DNA of 64,000 nt, taken from Kryptolebias marmoratus. Lineage: Eukaryota > Chordata > Actinopteri > Cyprinodontiformes > Rivulidae. The notes beneath the pieces are model-generated. The model worked only from the letters and a program-made list of their open reading frames with translations. It did no database searches and was not told where the DNA came from. A program made the translations under genes and the position numbers. Positions within the stretch are counted from its first letter, which is position 1, and each line of letters opens with the position of its first letter. The stretch lies in the NCBI RefSeq assembly GCF_001649575.2, contig NC_051436.1:14998844-15062843 (forward strand). The letters run 5' to 3'. Positions 51,351 to 64,000 of the stretch are shown here, piece after piece.

Positions 51351-51640
51351 AGAGAGTTGGGCTGAGGTCTGAGTTTGGACCGGACCAATCCAAGACCTTT
51401 AACTGGTTCTCGTTAAACCAGAGGAGTGTTTCTTCAGCAGTGAGTTTAGGGTCATTGACCTGCTGGAAGGTGGACTTACAGTACATCAGTCTCAGATCTC
51501 TGGAAGACTCCAAGTTCCTCTCAGAAATTTCTCTGTTTTTTCCTCCATCCATCTTTCCTTTAAGTCTCACCAGATTTCTAGTCTCCGCTGATGAAAAACA
51601 TTCCCACAGCATGATGCTGCCACCACCATCTCATTCTGAA
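51350..51640 (-). pseudogene. Tc1-like transposase fragment
   Basis: The minus strand reads GKMDGGKNREI, then RDLRLMYCKSTFQQVNDPKL, TAEETLLWFNENQLKVLDW and PNSDLSPTLW. This matches the C-terminal half of a Tc1/mariner transposase, including the VNDPK block where DNDPK is usual and a degenerate end. The catalytic Asp of that block is therefore altered, and the fragment is truncated. It is a dead copy. Confidence 0.8.
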
Positions 51641-54230
51641 CTTGAGTCAAAAAGAAAACCAAGCAGCTGTAGTGTCTTTTCAAAGCTTTTTAACAAAAGC
51701 TCAGAGTACTTTAGCAGGAACTTCTTTAATTTGTTCTAAATTTGATGCAGATGTGTGGTGTCCAATACACAGGCCAATATGAAATAAATCTTTTCTGATA
51801 AAACTGCAACGTTTCAGATGGGTTCAGTCAACTGAAGGACACTGAGAGCAATGCGTGAAATAAAAACTAACCTTTAAACTCTGTGGATCTTCTAGGGAAT
51901 GCACTTGAATCGTAAAAAAGATAACATGATCAAAGTGAATTAGTCATGTTTTTGAATGTTTGTCTGTGTGTTTATGGATGTCCCTGTCCCGTAAAGATAC
52001 TGACAGATATTTGGTTTCCTCCAATAAAGACGGTTTTTGGTTTCATTATGTCACAGTGCAATGTGTTTTATTTCTGAGGGTGCAGCTGCCACTTCCTCTT
52101 CATTTCAGGGGCTAAGGATTGCAATACAAGGGTCTGCCATTTTGAGGATCCAATCAGTGTCCTACAGTGACATATATTGGTGCAACATAAATACCTTTAC
52201 AGTGGATTATCCCCCACCCTGTTAAATTACCAAGTTTATGCGATGGAAAAACATAAAACCAAAATAAACCATTTGTAAACATGTTTGACCTTTATGGTGT
52301 CATATCCTGTACAGCTCAAATAGAAAAGATTGGTTGTAGACAAAAGTGAAAACAGTTGAAAAAATAGGATAAGCGTGTTGCATAAATATGCACGCAGAAA
52401 CTCTCAAGTGCGTGACTGACCAAAATGACAGCAGTGTCCAGCTATTGTGACATCACTTTTTAATTAATTTCAGGTCAGGAAACGCTGAGCTCCTGTTCAC
52501 CTCTCTCTAACTGGGTCTGGCTGGACAAACAGACCTAGAATAAGTCTGCAGGTCCAGATAATGTCACCTCCAAGGTTCTATAATGCAATGCAAAACAGAA
52601 ATATGAGATTTTACAACACCTGTTCAACCGAATGACTCCTTCACACTGGATGATAATCCCTCTTGTCTCCATGACCTATCAGAACAGGGCTGGATTGCGG
52701 GAAATTCAGAAAACCTCCTGCAGTGTGAAGGTACTCGTGATGCTACTACTTGCTTAGGGCTCAACAGGTAGGTTTCCTGTCATTTCCTGTGTCACTCTTG
52801 TTTTATCTAGTTAATACTAATATGCCATGCACTTGTATTTTAATTCTGTTTTACTGTTGACTTCAGTGCCCAAAGGTCTATTATTGCATTTGCTCAGCTC
52901 AGGAGTTTTAAGAAGTTGCGTTTAATGGGTTTTGATTAAATGCTTTGCTAATAAGAACAGTTTGGGTGCAGTGTCATGGCGCACTGTTAGAAAACTTGAA
53001 GTACTAATACCGACCTCAAGCTTTAAATTTGAATGTTTTCAGGGAGTATACAGTTAAAGAGATAAACAGGTCCTCTGCTGCCACCTTCAGGAATGTTACG
53101 GTAACAGCATATATGAGAGAACACTTGACGTACCCACTGAACTAGAGTAACACTGGAATGGCCACTGACAGCAGCCATCTTGTAAAGACCTTTGAGTATC
53201 ACTCTATTGGTGCACAAAGTAAAAGCTAATTACTGTGTTTTTATGATGTTATTTTTTTCATGATGTCATTTTTATGACTTTGGTTGAATTAGTGATCTCC
53301 AGCCTGTGTGCTTTTATGATGTAAAGCACTTTGAACCACCTTCTTGCTGAAAAGTGCTGTGTGAATAAATTTGACTTGACTTACTCAATGCCACACATGG
53401 ATACAGACATTATACAATAAATGTGCATAAAGAACTAAAGAACATGGAGTATACCTAGTACAGTCTTGTTATTTACACATGTCAAGCAGGTGTCAATGGA
53501 CAGTACCATACATTTTTGTCATTTCTCTAAAATTTGCTTTCTTTGAGCCATACTTTCCTGTAGAGTGATTGTAAAAGTATTTTTGATCAAGTTTTCTTCT
53601 TGTATATTGTCTGCTTTTTCACTCAAAGTATGAAAAAAATAGAATAATTTAAAACTTTTGTACAGCACTGAAGTTATTATTATTTTTATATATTTTTTTT
53701 AACTTTAAAATTTATAAAAGACAATACTTGAACCATGTGTGCCTAAACAGTGCCGAGTGACACACGTAGATCTTCTCAAGATGGCGGTCAAATATCTCGC
53801 ATAGCGCAGGCCGTGGCCATTCAGCGTCTGCATTTCAGGCATCCCACACATTGAATGACAAGTGGCCACCAGGTGGCGGGGCTTTCTTTAAAAGTCTGGC
53901 GATACCTTTACCTGGTTCAAAACATTTTGACTTCCATAGTACAAAAACTTTGGAAAATAAAGGCCTGTAGCCAGGGGTTCTCGTGGCTGGAGTGTGTGGC
54001 CATTACAGCGTGGGTTTTGAACGGTTTCAGTTTTGTCAAATCAGGAAAGACAGAGGTATGTGATACACAGCTGTTGCTATCGGTTACCTTTTGCGGTCTG
54101 TGTCATAATGACGTGAGCAATATAACGACGACAAACACAAACAGCGCAGACTAGACATGTCCCTTCAAATAATGACAATCGTAGTCTAGTTCCTTTCAAA
54201 TAGTGACTACTGTAGCCTTGTTGGACATGC
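51641..54230. other. Intergenic DNA, no genes recognised
   Basis: AT-rich sequence with only short open frames. A repeat tail reading CTGTGTGAATAAATTTGACTT (about 53350-53376) resembles the one near 3000-3035. Nothing else is supported. Confidence 0.5.
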
Positions 54231-54312
54231 GCTGCGATGGCCGAGTGGTTAAGGCGTTGGACTTGAAATCCAATGGGATCTTCCCGCGCAGGTTCGAACC
54301 CTGCTCGCAGCG
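54231..54312 (+). tRNA. tRNA-Ser (anticodon TGA)
   Basis: An 82-nt gene with acceptor stem GCTGCGA pairing with TCGCAGC and discriminator G. The A box is TGGCCGAGTGG and the B box GGTTCGAACCC. The anticodon loop CTTGAAA gives TGA. A long variable arm (GGGATCTTCCCGC region) is typical of serine tRNAs. A T6 Pol III terminator follows at 54313-54318. The type II arm and paired stems argue for a functional gene, not a SINE. Confidence 0.97.
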
Positions 54313-54318
54313 TTTTTT
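54313..54318 (+). terminator. Pol III terminator of tRNA-Ser
   Basis: Six T residues directly follow the tRNA 3' end. Confidence 0.85.
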
Positions 54319-54510
54319 CTTTGTTTCGGAACAACCTATTTTTGTTTTCAACGCGAAAACAATCGCGAAACCAAGAAACAGGTTAGTCTTTCAGAGAAAG
54401 ATGCTGTGCGAAGGCTGATGACGAAAACAAAACTCTTAAAGGCAAAAACGGTTTTTTTAAGTCCACAGTAAGCATAAATGAGAATCAACCAGAAGAAAAT
54501 CACAGTGTCA

Positions 54511-56080
<1,570 letters not shown>

Positions 56081-56470
56081 GCAGTGTGTAGAGAGCTTCA
56101 TGGCCATCAACAAGTGCAAAAAACACCACTCCACCACTGGATTCTAGAGCCGTGGAGACGTGTTCCCTGGAGGGACGAATCACGTTTCTCTGTCAGGCAA
56201 TCTGATGGGCGAGTCTGGGTCTGGTGGTTGCCAGGAGAACGGTACTTGTCTGACTGCATTGTGCCAAGTGTAAAGTTTGGTGGAGCGAGGATTAAGGTGT
56301 GAGGTTGTTTTTCAGGAGTTGGGCTTGGCCGCTTAGTTACAAGAAAGGAAACTCCTAATGCTTTAGCATACCAAGACATTTTGGACAAATTTCATGCTCC
56401 CAACTTTGGAAGGTAAATAAAGAAACCACCCAGGCTGCACCGAATCTTACAGAGGCCCAAAGCTCTGGTG
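56081..56470 (+). pseudogene. Tc1/mariner-like transposon relic
   Basis: The plus strand has the order of a fish Tc1-type element: GACGTGTTCCCTGGAGGGAC, GCAATCTGATGGGCGAGTCT, TGGTTGCCAGGAGAACGG, TTTGGTGGAGCGAGG and TACCAAGACATTTTGGAC. Translation is interrupted by stops in every frame, so only a relic of the transposase region remains. Confidence 0.6.
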
Positions 56471-57417
56471 GAATGGTACAACCTAACCTACTACTCCAGG
56501 GCAACTAATATAAGAAATCTGAATTTATGAGTTCAATCTGAGGAGAATGAATTCCTCCCATCATGGCGTGTTTCCCCCATTCTTCTTGGATAACAGTTTC
56601 TCTCTATGGGTTAGGCTAGGTATAAAAACCTAACTTCATGCACACCCACACAAAATTGGAAGCAGCTGCAAATGTAGTCTATGTAAGCTCTATTGCAACA
56701 CTGACACGCAAATGTGTCATAAACTAACAGCACAACCACACAGCCTATTGATGTTACCATACAGATAGAAGACAACACAATAACACCCATTTGAATTTCT
56801 GTGAAACGCATCATGTTTTCATCAGTTATGAAACTGACCAAGTGAAAAATGCACAAGTTGCAACATGCATAATAAACTGAAGACAATTCATCAACACCCA
56901 TTGACAAAGTGGTAATTTGACTGTTTCAAAAAAATAAGTTACAACACTGCTGTAAAGGGCTTCGGGGCACTTTGTTCCTTTGCCACTTCAAATAACAAAT
57001 TTAAAGTGTTTACGTACAAATCAGTTGATCGTTTTAGCATTATTTACGCCTCACCACTGAGCAGAATATAAAGCTGGCATGCCAACAATGTAAACCTCAC
57101 ATGGGCAAAGTGCAACCCGGGGGTGCAGAAGTGACTGTTTCTTCGTGTCAGTCTGGCCCTTAATGTCATCAAACTGAAACAAAACTTGAATTAAATTAAT
57201 GAAAGACTGGCTTTTTATTTAAGAATCTTATAAAAGTTAAGTTCTTTTACAAGCCTTTTAACAGCTTACAACACAGAGTGGTGTCTATGTTTTTAACTGA
57301 AACGGCTCTAAAAGTTTCTTTACCAGGTTCTGTAAAGGATTAAAGGCGCATGCTTTTTTTTTTAAAATGACACTAAAAGTCATCTCAGCACTGCACAAAC
57401 CATCACATACATTATAA

Positions 57418-57833
57418 AAGCCAATTAGGGCTGCAACGATTAGTCAACATTGTCGACAATAAAAATGCTTTGATGACGAATTTAATTGCTGGCGAGCTTC
57501 ACACATGCGCAGTAGCATTCGGTGGCATGTTTAGTCATGGTGGCTACTGGTGAAACAACGCGGCTAAACGATCCAAGGTTTGGGGCAATTTCACTCTCCA
57601 TAAAGGAAAAAATAAGCTTATCTGCAACATTTGCAAAGCGGACCTCACATATCATGCAAGCACTTCTGTGATGCACAAGCATTTAAAGAGGAGGCGCATC
57701 GGACATCTGGAAGCAGACACGGAGTTGTATATAATTATGTGATTCAAAATCCGATTAGTCGACTAATCGTTTCAATATTCAAAGACTAATTGACTATGAA
57801 AATAGTCATTAGTTGCAGCCCTTTAAAGCCAAT
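57418..57833. mobile_element. 400-bp hAT-type element with BED zinc-finger remnant
   Basis: The ends TAGGGCTGCAAC and, at the right, TTGCAGCCCTTTA (reverse complement TAAAGGGCTGCAA) are hAT-style inverted repeats. The element 57426-57825 is flanked by the 8-bp duplication AAGCCAAT (57418-57425 and 57826-57833). Inside, the plus-strand frame 57554-57740 reads SKVWGNFTL, LICNICKADL, YHASTSVMHKHLKRR, a BED zinc finger with C-x2-C and H-x4-H spacing, the N-terminal DNA-binding part of hAT transposases. No catalytic domain follows. It is a deletion derivative. Confidence 0.88.
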
Positions 57834-57835
57834 TA

Positions 57836-58248
57836 GTAAAAAGACTGCCAGGAGGAGGCCCAGACAAGCCCAGATGAAGACCCAGGACACGCTGGAAGGA
57901 CTATGTTTCTCGGCTGGCCTAGGAACGCCTTGGGATTCCCCCGGAGGAGCTGGCCCAAGTGGCTGGGGAGAGGGAAGTCTGGGTCTCCCTGCTTAGGCTG
58001 CTACCCCCGCGACCCGACCCCAGATAAGCGGAAGACAATGGATGGATGGATGGNNNNNNNNNNNNNNNNNNNNNNNNNNNNNNNNNNNNNNNNNNNNNNN
58101 NNNNNNATGGATGGATGGATGAATGGATGGATGGATGGACGGACGGATGGATGGATGGATGGATGGATGGATGGATGGATGGATGGATGGATGGATGGAT
58201 GGATGGATGGATGGATGGATGGATGGATGGATGGATGGATGGATGGAT
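57836..58248 (+). mobile_element. Second LINE 3' end with gapped GGAT tail
   Basis: The sequence contains AGACCCAGGACACGCTGGAA, GGACTATGTTTCTCGGCTGG, GAACGCCTTGGGATTCCC, TCTGGGTCTCCCTGCTTAGG and GACCCGACCCCAGATAAGCG. It then ends in GGAT repeats (58038-58053 and 58107-58248) interrupted by 53 N. The terminal block is the usual fish LINE end. It is 5'-truncated and starts next to the hAT element. Confidence 0.8.
58054..58106. other. Assembly gap inside GGAT array
   Basis: Fifty-three N. GGAT repeats on both sides indicate that the missing sequence is more of the same array. Confidence 0.95.
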
Positions 58249-59735
58249 AGTAAAAAGTTATCTGTCTAAGGGAGCCAGCAGATTGTATTGAATCTTCACT
58301 TTGTTGCAGTCTCCCATCCTGAGCAGCTTGTCGCCAACAGCAGAAAGGAAAAACTCCCTTTTAACAGGAAGAAAGCTCCATCAGAACCAAAACCATCATG
58401 AGCGGCCATCTGCCTCGAGAGGTTTGAGAGGACATGAAAGAGACACAGACAAACACAGAATGACTGGTCCAGGTGTAGTTTTCTATAGGAAGAAAAACAA
58501 AGAAAAGCAGGTTAATGACAGAAATAATTACAAAGTAGTAGTAATTGGCAGATAACTGCTGTTCAGTTGCGTTTTTGCTCAGATTTTATATGAAAGTGGT
58601 TTAGTTTGAATGTTGACAATTGTCTTGTTTAACAATCTAAATTATCAGTCACAGCTGTGTGTCATTAGTACAGCAGAGAAAGGAAACATAATGTCTCTGG
58701 ATGACATTGCCCAGGATGGATTAACACACATGAAGGTGGGGGGGGGGGGACAAATTCTGAACCTTTTATGAAATCTATCAGATCATCAAGGTCAGGGTGG
58801 TGGTGTGTGTGTGTGTGTGTGAGGATGGTGCTGTTAATCTATGTTCCACTGACTGAGTGTTGATGTCTTGTGACAATAAATGTAACGCAGGGTGACGTGT
58901 TCTGCAACAACAGTGAAAAATAGAATTCTTCTGAGATGATCTGTTAGAGACAACAAGTACAAAGAACACGAGAATCAAACCAGATGTTTCTCACAGGGAC
59001 CGCTGTGACAAAGACTTGTTAAAGTCTTTGAATCTCATGTTAGTGAACAACTAAAAGAAGCAACTAACTACTCATAATATATTTAACTTTCAGTCTGGTT
59101 TTAGAAAAGGGCACAGCACAACATGTATACACACCGATAAACAAAAAATGAATGCACACTGACTAGTCAACAAAAGTGCAGACAGTGGAATGTTGTGTGT
59201 GTGTGTGTGCTGGAGGTGGCAGCCGTCTAAAAGAAGCCGTTTCTGTGATGTCTGGTTTGGGAAGGGTAAGTTGCAATCTTTCCTGCAGGCCTCAGAGTCT
59301 TGGGAGGAGTAGAGGTCCTGGAGAGATGGCAGATTGAAGCCAGTCACCTTCCCGGCAGTCCTAATGATAAACACACAAGTCATAAAGAGCAACTGCTTCA
59401 GATGTGGATCAGATAAACACCTGGCTAATGATAAAAACTGTCCTGCTGCTAAAGTAGTGCAACCAGTACACTAAAAACTGAGCCATCTGCTGCTCAGCAT
59501 ACATGAAGGGGTTTCAGCAGAGCTCGAATACTTACTCCAAGTGTAACCTTTGGCGTCGGTTATCTTCACTATTATAACCAAGTGTGAGTAAAATCAGGTC
59601 ACGGACACAGGACTCCTCTTCAATGTTCTTTACTGCAGGGATCTGGTATAATAAACAGCACTGAAAAGCCCATCAGTGAGTGGGTGACAGCTGCATGCAT
59701 GGATCTGTAAAGGGCAAAAGATAAAAAAAATTACT
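58249..59735. other. Intergenic DNA with short simple repeats
   Basis: It contains short GT repeats at about 58802-58821 and 59192-59209 and a G-run near 58737-58749. No gene is supported. Open frames of about 100 codons lack domains. Confidence 0.5.
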
Positions 59736-59763
59736 TAAACTCTCGCTAATTAGCGAGAGTTTA
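59736..59763. repeat. Perfect 28-bp palindrome
   Basis: The sequence from 59736 to 59763 equals its own reverse complement (centre CTAATTAG, arms beginning TAAACTCTCG). It has no spacer, so it would form a tight cruciform or a symmetric protein site. Confidence 0.9.
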
Positions 59764-60030
59764 GCTCAGGGGTGGAAATTTAAAAATTTGTCCACCAGCC
59801 ATAGTGGCAGGTGGACAAAATTTTTTACCAGCCACTCAAATATTTTACCAGCCACTATTTTTTGTTGTGACAAAAAGTTATTTCATATGATGATGATGAT
59901 GGAGGTGGGTGGAAGCAGTTGTGCTCCCCTCCAAGCTGAACAACACCTCTTTCTGGACACTGCATGGAAATAACTAGATTTTTCTTATTTTATTTTAAAC
60001 CATTAAAAGATGCATATCTGTACATAAAAA

Positions 60031-60876
60031 NNNNNNNNNNNNNNNNNNNNNNNNNNNNNNNNNNNNNNNNNNNNNNNNNNNNNNNNNNNNNNNNNNNNNN
60101 NNNNNNNNNNNNNNNNNNNNNNNNNNNNNNNNNNNNNNNNNNNNNNNNNNNNNNNNNNNNNNNNNNNNNNNNNNNNNNNNNNNNNNNNNNNNNNNNNNNN
60201 NNNNNNNNNNNNNNNNNNNNNNNNNNNNNNNNNNNNNNNNNNNNNNNNNNNNNNNNNNNNNNNNNNNNNNNNNNNNNNNNNNNNNNNNNNNNNNNNNNNN
60301 NNNNNNNNNNNNNNNNNNNNNNNNNNNNNNNNNNNNNNNNNNNNNNNNNNNNNNNNNNNNNNNNNNNNNNNNNNNNNNNNNNNNNNNNNNNNNNNNNNNN
60401 NNNNNNNNNNNNNNNNNNNNNNNNNNNNNNNNNNNNNNNNNNNNNNNNNNNNNNNNNNNNNNNNNNNNNNNNNNNNNNNNNNNNNNNNNNNNNNNNNNNN
60501 NNNNNNNNNNNNNNNNNNNNNNNNNNNNNNNNNNNNNNNNNNNNNNNNNNNNNNNNNNNNNNNNNNNNNNNNNNNNNNNNNNNNNNNNNNNNNNNNNNNN
60601 NNNNNNNNNNNNNNNNNNNNNNNNNNNNNNNNNNNNNNNNNNNNNNNNNNNNNNNNNNNNNNNNNNNNNNNNNNNNNNNNNNNNNNNNNNNNNNNNNNNN
60701 NNNNNNNNNNNNNNNNNNNNNNNNNNNNNNNNNNNNNNNNNNNNNNNNNNNNNNNNNNNNNNNNNNNNNNNNNNNNNNNNNNNNNNNNNNNNNNNNNNNN
60801 NNNNNNNNNNNNNNNNNNNNNNNNNNNNNNNNNNNNNNNNNNNNNNNNNNNNNNNNNNNNNNNNNNNNNNNNNNNN
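60031..60876. other. Assembly gap (846 N)
   Basis: A run of N. The right flank begins with GGACAAAAATAATTTACC, which recurs at 61042, suggesting the gap lies in tandem-repeated DNA. Long frames across it are only N. Confidence 0.97.
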
Positions 60877-61090
60877 GGACAAAAATAATTTACCAAAAAG
60901 TCCTTAACTGTGTTTATTCCTCTCATCATGGACAACAAGTCCTGTGAATTTGGAGACATTTGTTCTTTTTTTGCAAAAGTTACAAGGGGGGAACCAAATA
61001 TTTCAGCCGTCTGAAATAATCGGTTCCCCTCTAAAACACAGGACAAAAATAATTTACCAACAACTCCTTAACTGTGTTTATTCCTCAGTA
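60877..61090 (+). repeat. Tandem repeat of about 165 bp next to the gap
   Basis: GGACAAAAATAATTTACC, followed by TCCTTAACTGTGTTTATTCC, is present at 60877-60922 and again at 61042-61087. At least one full unit and the start of the next are visible. Confidence 0.75.
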
Positions 61091-61795
61091 TTATAATATT
61101 ATTAGCACATTTTATTTTTAAAAGAATGATGTTTTTTTGTTTTTTTTATTGAGAAATATTTGCCCCTCTAAACAATTCTGTTAATAGATAAGTCATTATT
61201 TACGGAGACACAGGGGGAACCGTATCTGATGGGGGAACGCGGCTCGACGTAACAGCAGCAACTCGAGCACATTGCTGCCCCCTATATGTCAAGAGGACAA
61301 ATAACACCTTTTCTTTTCAAATTGCCAACCTGGGTGCTAGCTTAGCATGCTAACCGGAGCAAATCTTATTCGTAAAGTCATTATTTCAACACAAACTCGG
61401 CAAACCGTCACAAAATACACTATCAGTGCTTACACAATTGTGAAAGGTTTAATGGGTTAGTTAATTTAGCATGAATATGTCTTTAAACCGATGTTAAGTG
61501 TACAGCGGTTTCACTTGCGCCTACCTCCACCAGCCTTCATTGTCGCTTCGCTGGGGGCGCAGATGGCGCGCCTGAAGGACCCCTCGCATGCAACTGCGCC
61601 AAACTACCAGTAGGTGGCTCCAAATAACTCATAACTTCACAGCAGTTTTGGTGAAATTCATTCACCTTTTCATCTCTGTTGCACAAGCACTGAATCAGTA
61701 GACACGTCTGAATGGGTGAGTCCTCTAGTTGTGGCACGGAAACGCAAAGGAGAAACTCTGTGAATCTCATAAAAGTGTGATAATGGACTGTCCAC
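61091..61795. other. Intergenic DNA, no genes recognised
   Basis: Nothing supported. The CpG-richer stretch at about 61220-61270 and 61500-61600 has no associated gene in view. Confidence 0.45.
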
Positions 61796-62190
61796 ATGGA
61801 GGACTTGTTCACAAAACTGGCTGGTGTCACACATTTACCATCAACTGCCTCTACACCCTGATAGTCACTGTCTTACTGCTTTCATAACACAAGAGGGACT
61901 TTTTCAGTGAATTTTTGGACTTCCCTCAGCACCATCTGCCGTGCACACAGTTCTGGAAGATTTGCCAGGAATCCAGAACTATTTAGAAGATATTATAGTG
62001 CATGGGAACTCCAAGGAACATCATGATGCACACCTACAAGGTGTTCTCCAGCACCTTAAAGACGTGGGCCTACAGGTCAACTTTAACTAAAGCTCATTTG
62101 GTCAGTCAATTATTCCATTCCTGGGACATGTCATCTTTAAGGAGGGCCTGCGCCCCAGTCCAGATCAGCTGTCCGCCATCGCTATTACCA
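61796..62190 (+). pseudogene. Broken Ty3/gypsy reverse-transcriptase fragment
   Basis: Pieces of a gypsy reverse transcriptase appear in order but in shifting frames with stops: MEDLFTKLAGVTH, then HQLPLHPDSHCLTAFITQEG, YLEDIIVHG (where YLDDI is expected), HLQGVLQHLKDVGLQVN, and IPFLGHVI with LRPSPDQLSAI. The second catalytic aspartate position is substituted by Glu. This is an old relic, unrelated in state to the intact element at 8004-13777. Confidence 0.8.
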
Positions 62191-63139
62191 TTTTTAGACA
62201 TAAAATCAGAGACCACTCAGGACATCAATGGGATCTGTTCTGGTTCTGTTTTAAAGACGTACAAGTTCTTGTAGTATCTCACTCCAAATGGAAACATTTT
62301 TAATTTAACTGATCAATAAGATATCCCACTTCAATGTTTCTACTCAAGACTTTGTCAAGTACACATGTAAGGTGTTTTTCAAACAGAAAACCAAATCATT
62401 AGGCTCTGATTCACTGCTTATTATTCATCAAGTAACAATCCAGAGAATTCTTTTGGGATGTCTTTTCCAGATGTACTGTATTTTTATCTGTCTTGGCAGG
62501 AAGATCTGTGTCATTCTAAACTTATGACCTTGTGACTCTGTGTGTGTTTGCGTGACTGCGGCAGACTCATTCAAGGTAGATTCTGAAAGAAACCTAATCT
62601 TTGTTCTTCTGCTTCCTGTCCACTCACTCAGTAATGTTAAAAACAGTGTGAGTGAGAGTGAGAGTGTGCGGGATGACTGTAGGGAAGATAAACTGCAATT
62701 CAACTACAGGAAGCAACAGGAGCTACTGTACTGGGTGGAAAATACAGTAACTGAGCTCATGGTTAGTGTTTATCTATGATCTGTTGATGTGTACAGAACC
62801 AAACAATAAAGATTTTATTCTACTTTATAGACTTATTTATTACACAACATAACATCTGGATTCTAAAAGTCCAACCTGATGGTTCTGGTTTTAATAAAGA
62901 TGAGGGAACCATGAACGCTTGCTACAAAAACTGCTGCTGCCGTCAGGATGGTGTGATTAAGACTGGTGGCAGAATTCAGAATTTAAAGTAAAAAAAAAAA
63001 GAAACATAAAAAGTGAAAAGAAATAAGTTTTAGCTGGAATTTCAAAATAAAACTCACAGATACTCTTCAAAATAAGAGTCTGGCTCTGTTGCAGCACAGG
63101 TTATTTTGAATAGAAGTCCCAAGTTACTATTGCGCTGCA
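62191..63139. other. Intergenic DNA, no genes recognised
   Basis: No coding or RNA feature is supported. A poly-A tract lies near 62990-63000. Confidence 0.45.
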
Positions 63140-63345
63140 TACAACCCCATTTCTGACAAAACTGGGATGTTGTGTAAAATGTAAATAAAAACAGAAAGCA
63201 ATGATTTGTAAATCTGATAAACCCTCATTTAGTCACAATGGAACATAGTAAACATATTAAATGTTTAAACTGACAAACTGTATCATTTTTAGGAAAAAAA
63301 AAAAGGGAATTCTGAATTTGATGACAGCAGCATATCTTAAAACAT
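63140..63345 (+). mobile_element. TACAACC-type DNA transposon fragment
   Basis: It starts TACAACCCCATTTCTGACAA, continues with ACTGGGATGTTGTGTAAAAT and AAAGCAATGATTTGTAAATC, and ends about a GATGACAGCAGCATATCT block. This parallels the left half of the element at 16615-17409. The right end is not found. Confidence 0.65.
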
Positions 63346-63849
63346 GTCTCTGTCTCGTCTTTTTTGGGGCGTGGAGAGTCCCATGTGTGGCTGTCTCGAT
63401 CTTCTAACGTTTCAGGGGGTTTTTGTGATCTGGCTTGTGGTTCTTTTTATGCAGCGGGTGTTCGTTTGAGGTTTGCCTTTTGTTTAATGTTTATTGGTTT
63501 AGTTACCAGGGACATTGTACATTTATATGCATTTCTGCAAATGTACCCAAGTTAGCCAAAAGCTTTTTTTTTCATCTGCAGTCCCTGGACAGAAAAAAAA
63601 CCCGGCTAAATAAAAATCTGATATGTGCAAACAGCAATTAAAATATAAATATACACAAAAGACAAGTATCAAATACAGAGAACATACAGTTATCAATTCT
63701 TAAACTTACCAACAATTAGTTTAAAGCACTCAAACATTTAACCATATATTGAGACGGCAGGGTGGCAGAGACAGAAGCAGCATTATAAGGTCAGGACAAG
63801 GCGCACATACTGAACTAATAATATTATTGTGAATGGTGGCATGTCTCTT

Positions 63850-64000
63850 CTCCCTGGGCTGCCACCTTATCGTGGTGGAGGGGTTTGAGTGTCCCAATGA
63901 TCCTAGGAGCTATGCTGTCAGGGGCTTCATGCCCCTAGTAGGGTCACCCAAGGCAGACAGGTCCTAGGTGAGGGGCCAGACGAAGTGCAGCCCAAAGACC
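63850..64000 (+). mobile_element. LINE 5' region, cut by the window end
   Basis: CTTATCGTGGTGGAGGGGTT, GTGTCCCAATGATCCTAGGA, GCTATGCTGTCAGGGGCTTC and AGGTCCTAGGTGAGGGGCC, in this order, are the 5' part of a fish non-LTR element. The element continues beyond the window. Confidence 0.65.

Noticed and set aside
59964..61046. Frames of about 300-350 codons crossing 60031-60876
   Set aside because: The interior is N; nothing is known of the sequence.
61537..61830. 97-codon minus-strand frame
   Set aside because: No domain, no splice context, and it overlaps the start of a gypsy relic on the other strand.

Overview
This is vertebrate, almost certainly teleost, genomic DNA. It has large spliced genes with consensus GT-AG introns, two eukaryotic-type tRNA genes, and a dense load of fish-type repeats: LINE 3' ends tailed by GGAT repeats, Tc1, hAT and foldback elements, and Ty3/gypsy elements. 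No bacterial operon, phage or CRISPR is present. Two runs of N (58054-58106 and 60031-60876) mark assembly gaps.

Layout. (1) 117-4446, plus strand: the last two exons of a galactose-3-O-sulfotransferase gene, whose 5' end lies outside the window. (2) 4447-7998: intergenic DNA with old repeats. (3) 8004-13777, plus strand: a complete, apparently young Ty3/gypsy chromovirus. Its 734-bp LTRs are identical by eye, it has a 5-bp GTTTG target duplication, open gag and pol frames, and a C-terminal chromodomain. (4) 13829-47221, minus strand: a complete zonadhesin-type gene that I could thread through 52 exons. All splice phases are consistent, and the 7,683-nt CDS runs from ATG at 47171 to TGA at 13943, giving about 2,560 residues. 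The order is signal peptide, two MAM domains, a short Thr/Pro linker, then five [TIL/VWC-like + vWD + C8] assemblies, a sixth TIL unit, an EGF module, one transmembrane helix and a short tail. A TATA box lies upstream and a poly(A) signal lies 52 bp from the retrotransposon. (5) 47222-54230: intergenic DNA with LINE, LTR-like and Tc1 relics. (6) 54231-54601: convergent tRNA-Ser(TGA) and tRNA-Thr(AGT) genes. (7) 54602-64000: repeat-rich DNA with a 400-bp hAT element carrying a BED zinc-finger remnant, a second LINE 3' end with a gapped GGAT array, a gap bordered by a roughly 165-bp tandem repeat, a broken gypsy reverse-transcriptase fragment, and the 5' part of another LINE at the right edge.

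How the parts relate. The sulfotransferase and zonadhesin genes converge, and the retrotransposon sits between their 3' ends. The zonadhesin product is read as a secreted/membrane-anchored, Cys-rich adhesive protein. The sulfotransferase would act in the Golgi on galactose-capped glycans. No functional link between them is visible beyond adjacency. I did not find a clearly undescribed system. The most interesting signals are the young chromovirus with a self-priming-like primer site, the mosaic of intron gain and loss among the zonadhesin D assemblies, and several large palindromic or foldback repeats.
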